Assembly: GCF_003412465.1 (NCBI RefSeq)
Contig: NZ_QTJV01000002.1
Location: 62,001-126,000, forward strand
Length of the DNA stretch: 64,000 nucleotides
Source: Chitinophaga silvisoli
Lineage (GTDB): Bacteria; Bacteroidota; Bacteroidia; Chitinophagales; Chitinophagaceae
Direction of reading: 5' to 3'
The position numbers were made by a program, and so were the translations under genes. The notes beneath the pieces were generated by a model, which was given only the letters and a program-made list of their open reading frames with translations, made no database searches and was not told where the DNA came from. The number at the start of each line of letters is the position of its first letter. Position 1 is the stretch's first letter. Below are positions 1 to 7,814 of the stretch, one piece after another.

Positions 1-173
1 TAATGTATGCATCTAACAGACCATGTACCTGCGGGGGGATCATCCGCGAACTGACCTGGCCGCAACACCTGGTATTTAACATCTTCTTTTTACTGCTTTC
101 CATTCTGGGCCTCTTTTTACAGCGGAGGCCTATAGCTTCTTTTATTCACACGGGGGACGCCGAAAACCATTAG
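1..173 (+). CDS. C-terminal end of a MauE/DoxX-like membrane protein (partial)
   Basis: An open frame runs in from the left edge and stops at 171-173. The visible 56 residues contain a C-x-C-G-G motif (PCTCGGIIREL), then one strongly hydrophobic helix (FNIFFLLLSILGLFL) and a short basic tail. A cysteine motif followed by a last membrane helix is typical of the C-terminus of Bacteroidota MauE/DoxX-type redox-associated membrane proteins. The small exported protein next door is a frequent companion of that family. The family is an inference from about a quarter of the protein; the frame itself is clear. Confidence 0.5.
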   Translation, partial: MYASNRPCTCGGIIRELTWPQHLVFNIFFLLLSILGLFLQRRPIASFIHTGDAENH

Positions 174-207
174 AGTAGGCACTATTATCCATCTTTAATT
201 GATCCTT

Positions 208-444
208 ATGAAAAAGAGAAAACTACTGATTGCACTCTTTTTGATTCTGGGTGCTGCTGGCGCAGCCCGGGCTACAAAGGCCAGAGATTTTTATGGGTAT
301 ATTTATCTCAATGGGGCATGGACACAAATTTACATTCCCTACGAGTGTCCGTATAATGGATGGGGTTGTACCTACCCCCATAATGGCGTTGTTTATCAAA
401 TTTATCTCCAGTCAGGAATAACATTCTATCCACTTAAACCGTAA
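208..444 (+). CDS. Small exported protein, possibly DUF6520-like
   Basis: This protein of about 78 residues starts at the ATG at 208, because the earlier in-frame TTG would place three residues in front of a clean signal peptide. It begins MKKRKLLIALFLILG and then AAGAARA, a type I signal peptide. The mature part is short, rich in aromatic residues and holds two cysteines (C-P-Y-N-G-W-G-C). Small signal-peptide proteins of this shape usually follow MauE-like genes in Bacteroidota, and the gene lies 34 bp downstream of such a gene. No catalytic motif is visible and the function is unknown. Confidence 0.5.
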   Translation: MKKRKLLIALFLILGAAGAARATKARDFYGYIYLNGAWTQIYIPYECPYNGWGCTYPHNGVVYQIYLQSGITFYPLKP

Positions 445-453
445 TCAAAAACA

Positions 454-560
454 GAGGTTGTATCAAAAGGAATTGGATGGCACCAGCATTCAATAACAGC
501 AAATGCGTGTCATCGGGCATCCGGATTAAATCCCCTAAATTTTACTTTTGATACAACCTC
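454..560. repeat. Inverted-repeat element, 16-bp perfect termini, MITE-like
   Basis: gaggttgtatcaaaag at 454-469 is the exact reverse complement of 545-560, with 75 bp between them. The element fills the gap between two convergent genes. The ends resemble the gaggctgt-tcaaaag terminal repeats of several Bacteroidota insertion sequences, so it may be a non-autonomous element. As a long hairpin it may also terminate transcription from both sides. No target-site duplication is obvious. Confidence 0.55.
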
Positions 561-571
561 AATTTAATATT

Positions 572-2002
572 TCACTGGTATCCTGGATTCTGTACCAGAT
601 TGGGAGCACGGCTGATTTCCGACGAAGGAATAGGCCACAACTGTTTGCTTGCATTCCAGGCACCTCCACCCTTGGCAGGAGTTTCAGTCGCCATTACAAC
701 CTCCACCTTCCCTGTTCGTTTCAGGTCAAACCAGCGGTGACATTGCTCTGTAAACAACTCTACCTGCCGCTCCCTGAAAATGGTGTTTAGCAACTGGTCT
801 TTGTTCAATACACCTTCAGGTATTGCGGCTAAGCCGGCTCTTTGCCTGATCTTATTCAAATCTGCAAGTGCATCAGATAACTGACCAAGATGTGCCTCGC
901 ATTCTGCCCTTATCAAATAGATCTCTGCCAGTCTGAAAATCATAGAATACTCCTTTATATCTTCACCCGATTTCACTTTATACTTATATGGAAAATAATA
1001 AGTAACAGCAGGTGAAACGCCACTATCTGTATAAGTACTAATCCAACGCTTCCGTCTTTGATCACCTACCTCAAAAGCTTTCAACAAAGAACTGCTAATA
1101 GCCTGTTGTCCGTCTGTCTTGAGAGACTGCGTTATAATGAATTCATTGCCTTCAGTAGTATTGATCTTGGCCGTATTGGGCGTACCCGGCATCAGCTGCC
1201 AGATCGTTTCTTTACTATTCTTTAAAAATACCTGGTCAAGCGCTACAAGGGTATAAGTATCATTCATTGCAATAATAGCACTTGCCTGTTGTTCGGCTTC
1301 CGCATAATTTTCGGTATAAAGATATACCCTGGCTAATAAGGCAGATACCGTGGCCCTGTTAGGACGAACACGCTCATCACTGTTATCTTTACTATTGACA
1401 CCTTTGTAATGCTCATCAATGTCCGTTTGAGCAAGCATCAGATCCGCAATAATCTGTTGATAAACGTCTCTCTGTGCAGTTCTTGAAAGTAATGCAGTTA
1501 CATTGACATCTGTCGTAACCGTTATTGGGATATCACCATATAAATTCGTCAGATAAAAGAACCAGTACGCCCGGATAAAAAGCGCTTCCGCCATTAACTG
1601 TTTTTTAATAGCAGGGTCCAGCGTTTCAGAACTATAACAGCCCCAATACACCTCATTTGCAACACGAATGTAATAATAACCGGCAGTCCATAGATTGGTT
1701 CCAATTACATTATTAGGAGCAAGCATGTTCTTGTAAATTGCCTCCATATCCGAAGTCCAGGTAAGCATCAGTTCATCACCACTCAATCCTGTTGAGCGGG
1801 CAAGTCTCGCCGGCGATGCATCTGCGTTATGCATACCTCCATAAATCCCCAATAGTGTATTCGTGGCGGTGGTATTATCCTTAAATACCTTTTTCGCTTC
1901 TATTTTTGACCCGGAAACCTCCACATCCAAAAATTTGCGACAGCTCATATTCCCGACAAACAAAAATATTAAGATCAAACATCGCAATTGGCGATCACTC
2001 AT
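572..2002 (-). CDS. SusD/RagB-family glycan-binding outer-membrane lipoprotein
   Basis: This 476-residue protein is a surface glycan-binding lipoprotein that sits as a lid on its SusC partner. The N-terminus is a lipoprotein signal ending in G-N-M-S-C, with Cys21 as lipid anchor, followed by the typical RKFLDVE start of mature SusD proteins. The middle has the helical TPR-like region (AEALFIRAYWFFYLTNLYGDIP) and the C-terminus the SusD signature (YLIRAECEAHLGQ, ADLNKIRQRAGL, FRERQVELFTEQCHRWFDLKRTGKV). It lies 18 bp or so downstream of the susC-like gene and is surely cotranscribed. Full length for the family. The glycan is not readable from the sequence; the pectate lyase upstream suggests pectin. 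Confidence 0.95.
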   Translation of the reverse strand: MSDRQLRCLILIFLFVGNMSCRKFLDVEVSGSKIEAKKVFKDNTTATNTLLGIYGGMHNADASPARLARSTGLSGDELMLTWTSDMEAIYKNMLAPNNVIGTNLWTAGYYYIRVANEVYWGCYSSETLDPAIKKQLMAEALFIRAYWFFYLTNLYGDIPITVTTDVNVTALLSRTAQRDVYQQIIADLMLAQTDIDEHYKGVNSKDNSDERVRPNRATVSALLARVYLYTENYAEAEQQASAIIAMNDTYTLVALDQVFLKNSKETIWQLMPGTPNTAKINTTEGNEFIITQSLKTDGQQAISSSLLKAFEVGDQRRKRWISTYTDSGVSPAVTYYFPYKYKVKSGEDIKEYSMIFRLAEIYLIRAECEAHLGQLSDALADLNKIRQRAGLAAIPEGVLNKDQLLNTIFRERQVELFTEQCHRWFDLKRTGKVEVVMATETPAKGGGAWNASKQLWPIPSSEISRAPNLVQNPGYQ

Positions 2003-2020
2003 TGTTGCATAATTTAATAA

Positions 2021-5000
2021 TTACAAACTGATCCGGGCTCCTACCACAATAACTTGTTGTGTTGGCTGATGGAACCTCACAAGAAAATCCTGCGTCTCAG
2101 GATCCAGCCCTTTAAATCGCGTCCACGTAAATAAATTTTGCGAATTCAGGAATAAACTCGCCGCTTTAATTTTCACACGGGTACTCCATAATTGTGGCAG
2201 ATCCCAGGATAGGGATACATTCTTCAATCTGATATAGGAAGCATCTACAATACTGGCATCACTTTGCGCAAATAAATCTGTCGCCTGCTTTGCATTCATA
2301 TCGCTTGCCGAATACCTTTGCACATCAGCTATATCCCCTGCCTGTCTCCACCTTACTTTATCCGACAAGGGCTGATTCCCGCCTGATGGCACAAAACTTC
2401 CCGGCATGTCCATACTCGCCACATAATATCCTGATTGTTTCACTAACTGAAGAAACAGGGATAAAGTCAATCCCTTATATTTAAAAGTATTCCCCCAGCC
2501 GGCATATAATGTAGGACCAATATTTACCGGGTATCTATCCTGCTTATCTATTTTGTTATCTCCATTGAAATCCACAAACTCCGCAATCCCTGTAGCCGGA
2601 TTAATCCATTTGAATTTATAAACGTTCCGGATATCAAGCGGCTTGCCCACAGCATAAATAGAAGAATACAGGGAAGACGAAATATTCGGAAAGGATATCA
2701 ACTTGTTATAAGGAATAGTGACGTTAAAAGTACTCATCCATGAGAAGTATCTTCGCTTAATCTGGTTGATGGCAAATTCCAGTTCCCACCCATGGTTCTG
2801 AACAATCGCCGGTAAATTATCAGTCGTATACTTATACCCTGTAATAGCAGGCAATTCATATTTGACTAACTGGTTCCTTGTTCGATTGCGGAAGAAATTT
2901 ACCGCTATCGTATACCGTTCATTAAAACGCAATTCAAAACCCGCTGCTGATTTAATCAGGATCTCCCATTTGTACTTATAATTCGTCAGCTGCGTGCGCT
3001 GAAGCCCCAATACACCCTGATAACCTGTCGAGACCGTATAAGTATCATAAAACTGGTAATCAGAAAATTGATCATTTCCAGTTCTGCCAATGCTGGCATA
3101 GATCTTCCCGAAACTAAGCGATGGGATCTTCAGAAATCCCGGTGTCCTTGAAAATAGCCATCCAATCGCTGCACTACCAAAATACTCGTTCCTGGTATCA
3201 TTGCTAAACCTGCTGCTACCATCATTCCTCCCTGTCAGGTTCAGATAGAGCTGCTCTTTGTAATTATAACCTAAGCGTGCATAGATCCCTTTATAACGAT
3301 ACACATTCGTATCCAGATTTAAATTTTTAACATCCGCCATCGAAATATTTCCAATCAGCTCATCGCTTTCAAAATCCGTTCCCACCATCAGGTGCTGATG
3401 TTGCCTGCTTTCCTGGAATGTAATCCCCGTCAGCACATCAATTGCATGTACAGCATTCAATTTAAAATTGTAACTCACCTGCGGCTCTACAATCCAGGAG
3501 CTAATCGCATTTAAGCCCTCGCTATGTGATCTAAGCCATGAAAAGGTGCTTAACAGAGGAGTCATAGAACTTAACGGCACCACAGCACTCTCATCCAGCC
3601 TGATGTAGTTGGTACCCAGATTTGCACTCAGCTTTAAACCCGGTTTCAATTCATATGTCAGCTTCATACTTCCCAGAAAATGACTGAACACAGCACGATA
3701 ACGTTGAAGCAATTCCCCATAAGGATTCAGGAATGTGTTATTCTCCCAGTTCAGATCACCGGCTGTTGTGAATAAAGATGGAGCATTGGGAGCAAGCAGG
3801 ATATTCGGAGTGAGGTCATTTACAGGAAGCTGGTTATCATTCTTCATATAATGTAAACCAATGTCAATATTCAATTTGTTGCTGTCAGAAGAATGAAGCA
3901 GTGACAGATCTGCTGACAAGGTAGTACTGGCAAAATTCGGCGAGAACACAGCGCTTTCGCGTCTGTAAGCACCACCGATGCTGAAACGGGTTTGCGCATC
4001 TCCTCCGGAAAAACTGGCGCGGGCATTGGTAATAGCTGCATGTCCGCCCAAAAATTGTTTCTGCCAGTTAGTATACCTTGTTGTATCCCAATTCACCAAA
4101 TCATAATCACCATCCCCAACTTCCATTTTATCATTGTTGATGCCCTCATGTCTCATGGCCAGGTACTGCTGTGTATTCATCAGCTTCAGGCGGCTGGTCA
4201 CTCTGCCCTGTCCGGAATAGACAGATACATTCAACCCACCTTTACCCGCAGCAGGCCTTTTAGTTTTGATCAGTACAATACCATTCGCACCTCTCGCACC
4301 GTAAATAGCAGAAGCATCTGCATCTTTCAGGACCTCTATACTTTCTATATTTTCAGGTTGTGGTAATTGCATGGAGCTGATATCGCCTGCAGCATTTTGC
4401 AGTTGGTTCAGTACGGACATGGCCAGGGGTACACCATCTACGATGTATAATGGCGCATTCCCATTCGCTAAGCTGTTGCTGCCCTCAATATTGACAACAA
4501 TAGCAGCCCCGCTTATCCCGGATTGCTGCCTGACAGTCACACCAGCAAACCTTCCGGCTAATGCCATTAAAGGATCTGAAACAGGCTGTCCTGCAATATC
4601 ACTGGCACGCAGGATCCCAATCCTACCTGGATTTACATCAGAAGGCACACTGTAATACCCCTTACTGACAAAGGAATCTAATTGTTGCTCTTGGGGTGAC
4701 ATAATACATTTGATGAACGAACTGTCACCACACGTAAACTCCCTGGTCTTATACCCCAGATAACTAATAATAAAAGTGTTCTCCTTATTGATCCCTGGTA
4801 TCCTGAATTTACCTTTTCCGTCGGAGACAATCGACAGACCACGTCCTTTCAGGATAATGGTAGCATTACCAAGAGGCTTGTTGGCAGTATCAACAACGAT
4901 ACCTAATAGGTCATAAATCGGCAGACTATCCACTTTCTTAGCGGCAACAGCCTTATTAGAAGCAGGTTTGTATAGGATTTGTACGGACTTCTCTGCTGGC

Positions 5001-5260
5001 GTAATCTCGAAAGAATAAATTTGTGGATTCAGGATTGCTTTTAAAACAGCTTGCAGTTCCATTTTAGAACAGTGGAAATAAATAGGCCCTCTTTCATTAA
5101 CAATACCATCCTGAATAGTGAAATTATAACCTGTTTGCTTGTGCAGTATTTTCGATACCTGGAATAGGTTTTTCCCTTTGATGTTCAGGTCTATTAATTG
5201 AGCTTTTAAACGATTAGTGCTTATTAATAAAGTAAAAAATAATATTAAAAATGATTTCAT
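2021..5260 (-). CDS. SusC/RagA-family TonB-dependent transducer with STN domain
   Basis: This outer-membrane TonB-dependent oligosaccharide importer has about 1079 residues. I choose the ATG at 5258-5260 because it starts a clean signal peptide (MKSFLILFFTLLIS); the longer frame begins at a TTG. Domains in order: STN signalling domain (about 22-97), carboxypeptidase-regulatory-like domain (about 118-195), plug (about 210-335, with PLYIVDGVPL and SIEVLKDADASAIYGARGANG), then the beta-barrel to the end. The STN domain matters: in this family it contacts the FecR anti-sigma factor, which is encoded just upstream. The susD gene follows at once. A terminator-like hairpin separates it from fecR, so it probably has its own sigma-dependent promoter or an attenuated read-through transcript. 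Confidence 0.95.
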   Translation of the reverse strand: MKSFLILFFTLLISTNRLKAQLIDLNIKGKNLFQVSKILHKQTGYNFTIQDGIVNERGPIYFHCSKMELQAVLKAILNPQIYSFEITPAEKSVQILYKPASNKAVAAKKVDSLPIYDLLGIVVDTANKPLGNATIILKGRGLSIVSDGKGKFRIPGINKENTFIISYLGYKTREFTCGDSSFIKCIMSPQEQQLDSFVSKGYYSVPSDVNPGRIGILRASDIAGQPVSDPLMALAGRFAGVTVRQQSGISGAAIVVNIEGSNSLANGNAPLYIVDGVPLAMSVLNQLQNAAGDISSMQLPQPENIESIEVLKDADASAIYGARGANGIVLIKTKRPAAGKGGLNVSVYSGQGRVTSRLKLMNTQQYLAMRHEGINNDKMEVGDGDYDLVNWDTTRYTNWQKQFLGGHAAITNARASFSGGDAQTRFSIGGAYRRESAVFSPNFASTTLSADLSLLHSSDSNKLNIDIGLHYMKNDNQLPVNDLTPNILLAPNAPSLFTTAGDLNWENNTFLNPYGELLQRYRAVFSHFLGSMKLTYELKPGLKLSANLGTNYIRLDESAVVPLSSMTPLLSTFSWLRSHSEGLNAISSWIVEPQVSYNFKLNAVHAIDVLTGITFQESRQHQHLMVGTDFESDELIGNISMADVKNLNLDTNVYRYKGIYARLGYNYKEQLYLNLTGRNDGSSRFSNDTRNEYFGSAAIGWLFSRTPGFLKIPSLSFGKIYASIGRTGNDQFSDYQFYDTYTVSTGYQGVLGLQRTQLTNYKYKWEILIKSAAGFELRFNERYTIAVNFFRNRTRNQLVKYELPAITGYKYTTDNLPAIVQNHGWELEFAINQIKRRYFSWMSTFNVTIPYNKLISFPNISSSLYSSIYAVGKPLDIRNVYKFKWINPATGIAEFVDFNGDNKIDKQDRYPVNIGPTLYAGWGNTFKYKGLTLSLFLQLVKQSGYYVASMDMPGSFVPSGGNQPLSDKVRWRQAGDIADVQRYSASDMNAKQATDLFAQSDASIVDASYIRLKNVSLSWDLPQLWSTRVKIKAASLFLNSQNLFTWTRFKGLDPETQDFLVRFHQPTQQVIVVGARISL

Positions 5261-5290
5261 GGATGGAGGATGTTTTAAAAACAATAAACA

Positions 5291-5358
5291 TTAAAAAATC
5301 CCTCACCAACCAACCAGCACAACGCAGGATTGCACATGGCTATTTGTCGATGAGGGAT
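5291..5358 (-). terminator. Terminator or attenuator between fecR and susC
   Basis: atccctca at 5298-5305 pairs with tgagggat at 5351-5358. On the minus strand the hairpin is followed directly by a run of six T (5292-5297 read in reverse). The 45-nt loop is long for a simple terminator. It lies downstream of fecR and upstream of susC, where many STN-type loci separate regulator and transport transcripts. Confidence 0.45.
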
Positions 5359-5386
5359 GGAAGTAAAAGACAATGGAAAAGACCGC

Positions 5387-6340
5387 TTACTCTACAGTTA
5401 TGGCATTGTTCTTCATCACCAATTTAATTCCTTTAGAAATTGAGATTTGTTTTAACAGGTTCGGAAGCGAGTCGCTCTTACTATATATTGCGTCCAGTGT
5501 AGTATTACTTATTTTGCTGGTATCGATATCTACCTCGTACCATTCTCCCAGTTCTTTAAGTACATCTTTCAATGGAGTATGCTCAAAAACCCAATCATCT
5601 TTCCAGGAAGTAACACTGTTAAGATCTACCTCCTTTATCTCAAATCCTTTAGCACTTTGTGAAGCCTGTTCTCCGGGCCGCAGGCGTTCTTCATGTTTAC
5701 CACCTACAGTAGAAGTTAAGATTACAGCGCCTTCCAGGAGGGTCGTCTTTGGTCGCTCCCCGGCATAACTTCTTACATTGAAATGAGTACCTATTACCTG
5801 TATTTTTTGTCCGCTGCTGCTTACAATAAAGGGATGGTTTACATCCGGCTTCACTTCAAAATAAGCTTCCCCATCCAGGAAGACCTGTCTTGTTTTTCCC
5901 TTCAGGCCTTCAGCGAACCGAAGCTGACTGCCGTCATTCAGGTACGCAATCGAGCCATCTGGCAAAGTGTTTTTAAAGTTCCTGCTATGATGGCTGGTAA
6001 TCGTATCCTGGACGGCAGCGATGCTGACATCATTAACCCTGGTACCAGGTCTGTAATACAAGATGGCGACCACGCCAATTGCTACAGCGGCTACAGCCGC
6101 CGCCATTGGGCGAAGGAGACTGCGGGTCTTAGCAGTATGCCCGGGCATGCGTTGTTCTATTTCAGCCTTTATCTCCTTCCACTCTTCAGCCATCGCATGA
6201 GGGCTCAAAAAAGCGATATTTGCACGCGGTGCTTCTTTGAGCAATTTATTGAACCAGGCATCAACCAGGTTCTCTTCCTCCTCGGTGCATTGCCTGGCAA
6301 CATACCTTGAGAGTAAATCTTTTGCTTCTTGAGGGGTCAT
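5387..6340 (-). CDS. FecR-family anti-sigma factor
   Basis: This 317-residue inner-membrane anti-sigma factor relays the signal from the STN domain of the SusC-like receptor to an ECF sigma factor. The N-terminal cytoplasmic part (about 1-75) has the helical sigma-binding region typical of FecR (LLSRYVARQCTEEEENLVDAWF). One membrane helix lies at about 78-95. The periplasmic FecR domain at about 112-210 holds LPDGSIAYLNDGSQLRF, VFLDGEAYFEV and TTLLEGAVIL. The C-terminal DUF4974 domain is at about 245-317. Gene order sigma, small membrane protein, FecR, SusC, SusD supports the role. Full length for the family. Confidence 0.95.
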   Translation of the reverse strand: MTPQEAKDLLSRYVARQCTEEEENLVDAWFNKLLKEAPRANIAFLSPHAMAEEWKEIKAEIEQRMPGHTAKTRSLLRPMAAAVAAVAIGVVAILYYRPGTRVNDVSIAAVQDTITSHHSRNFKNTLPDGSIAYLNDGSQLRFAEGLKGKTRQVFLDGEAYFEVKPDVNHPFIVSSSGQKIQVIGTHFNVRSYAGERPKTTLLEGAVILTSTVGGKHEERLRPGEQASQSAKGFEIKEVDLNSVTSWKDDWVFEHTPLKDVLKELGEWYEVDIDTSKISNTTLDAIYSKSDSLPNLLKQISISKGIKLVMKNNAITVE

Positions 6341-6388
6341 CTTTGAGGATTTTTATTAGTTTCTATTTTGGATAAGTAAAACACATGA

Positions 6389-6667
6389 TTAAGGTTGTTC
6401 GCGGTCTTTCCTGCTAACAATCGTCAGAATCGAACCGTATATTAGTTTTGATGTATGCTTTATCAATCCAATAAAGTCACGCCCGCTTAAGGTTTCAGGG
6501 CGAACCATTATAATACTGCTGATGATAACCAGCAAACCTGGAAGTAAGGTCAAAATGAAAACATAGTGATACCAACTAAAATGTCCATTCACCATCATCA
6601 TCACCATGTAGGTGGTAGCAAACATGATTGCCATCCAGAAAATGCCTTTTGGCCATAAGTCTTTCAT
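6389..6667 (-). CDS. Small two-helix membrane protein
   Basis: I do not recognise this 92-residue protein. It has two predicted membrane helices (about 8-27, IFWMAIMFATTYMVMMMV; and about 35-56, YVFILTLLPGLLVIISSIIM) and a basic C-terminal tail (KLIYGSILTIVSRKDREQP). It sits 48 bp upstream of fecR and 218 bp downstream of the sigma gene on the same strand, so it is probably part of the regulatory transcript. The position between a sigma factor and its anti-sigma factor is unusual and might mean a role in signalling, but nothing in the sequence proves that. Confidence 0.6.
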   Translation of the reverse strand: MKDLWPKGIFWMAIMFATTYMVMMMVNGHFSWYHYVFILTLLPGLLVIISSIIMVRPETLSGRDFIGLIKHTSKLIYGSILTIVSRKDREQP

Positions 6668-6885
6668 AAAATATTTTTGAATTTGTGCATTTTAATTTTA
6701 ATAATACGCATAGCATTCCCTGCCACCCAATTCACGGCTGGTAACTCTGGGGCTGGTTTTAACCTTTATATGAGTTATAATCGGGGTAGAATAATTCTTT
6801 GATTTTGCATTCTATAGATGTTGCATCGTTTGATTAGAGATGCCTACAATAATATAACGTGAAATAAATGGCTTAGGGTTATCGG

Positions 6886-7494
6886 CTAGGAAAAAAAATT
6901 TTTAATCAACTGGGATAAAAACAGGATTAAATACAAGATCAGGAATAGCTTTATTACTGAACGGATCCGTACCAATGCTTTATGAATTTGATTTTTCACC
7001 GTTTCTTCACTTTTATTAAGCCGCGTGGCTATTTCCTGCCGCGACAGCTCCATTTCCCGGCTCAATGAGAATACTTTTTTGATTTCCTCTGACAACTGGT
7101 CTATTTCATGCTGGATCAACGCATTTAATTCCTTTGTGAGAAGTTCAGAATCTGCTCCAGGTGTCGATTCATCTGCACTAACAGCAAAGCTATTATAGTA
7201 TTCATCCGCCCGCTTATTCTCCCTTATGTAATTAATCGCCTTATTTCTTACAATCTTATATAAATATCCCTTTAGAAAAAAGCCTGGATCCGGTACCTTT
7301 TTCATCTCATACAACGAAAGAAAAGTATCCTGCACCAGGTCTTTTGCAACTGTGTCGTCGTTATTCGTCATCTTTAAAGCGATCGTCTTAATGTATTTCC
7401 AGTAACGTTGGTATAACACTTCAAAAGCTGCATGATTGGAACTATTCATCAGGGTTAATAGTTCAATGTCTGAAAGGTTAAGATATTTTTTCAT
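6886..7494 (-). CDS. ECF-type RNA polymerase sigma factor
   Basis: This sigma-70 family extracytoplasmic-function factor has 202 residues. Region 2 is at about 22-95 (AFEVLYQRYWKYIKTIAL, AKDLVQDTFLSLYE, LKGYLYKIVRNKAINYIR) and region 4 at about 130-185 (LSEEIKKVFSLSREMELS, QEIATRLNKSEETVKNQIHKAL). The last 25 residues form a hydrophobic tail (FLILYLILFLSQLIKNFF), common in Bacteroidota ECF factors next to FecR genes. It should be held inactive by the FecR protein and released when the SusC-like receptor binds its ligand, turning on the transport genes. An adjacent fecR and STN-type susC make this assignment strong. Confidence 0.93.
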   Translation of the reverse strand: MKKYLNLSDIELLTLMNSSNHAAFEVLYQRYWKYIKTIALKMTNNDDTVAKDLVQDTFLSLYEMKKVPDPGFFLKGYLYKIVRNKAINYIRENKRADEYYNSFAVSADESTPGADSELLTKELNALIQHEIDQLSEEIKKVFSLSREMELSRQEIATRLNKSEETVKNQIHKALVRIRSVIKLFLILYLILFLSQLIKNFFS

Positions 7495-7757
7495 AAGGGA
7501 AAATTGTTTTGAATTTTATCGTCTTTTAAAAAAACGGCACAATTAAAATTATTTATTTCATAGTGAAACGGAAAAAATCATGAGTTAACAGCAGTTTAAC
7601 AAAAAATAGTCGCAGTATTAATCTTGAAAAAATTTTATTAAAAATATTCCATTTTTGAGTATTACTTTTCTTAAATCAATGCAATCAGGCTTATTTCATT
7701 ATTGCATTTTACATGTGCGAAAACACAAAAAAATTGAGCTCGTATAAATAAAAAAAA

Positions 7758-7777
7758 CCTGTATCAAAAGATACAGG
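7758..7777 (-). terminator. Rho-independent terminator after the pectate lyase gene
   Basis: cctgtatc (7758-7765) and gatacagg (7770-7777) form an 8-bp stem with an AAAA loop. On the minus strand it is followed by eight T. It lies 38 bp beyond the stop of the pectate lyase gene. The rest of 7495-7757 is AT-rich spacer that should hold the sigma gene promoter; I see no clear box in it. Confidence 0.85.
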
Positions 7778-7814
7778 CTCTCAACAATATCTGCCCTGCC
7801 AGTTATTCAATATA

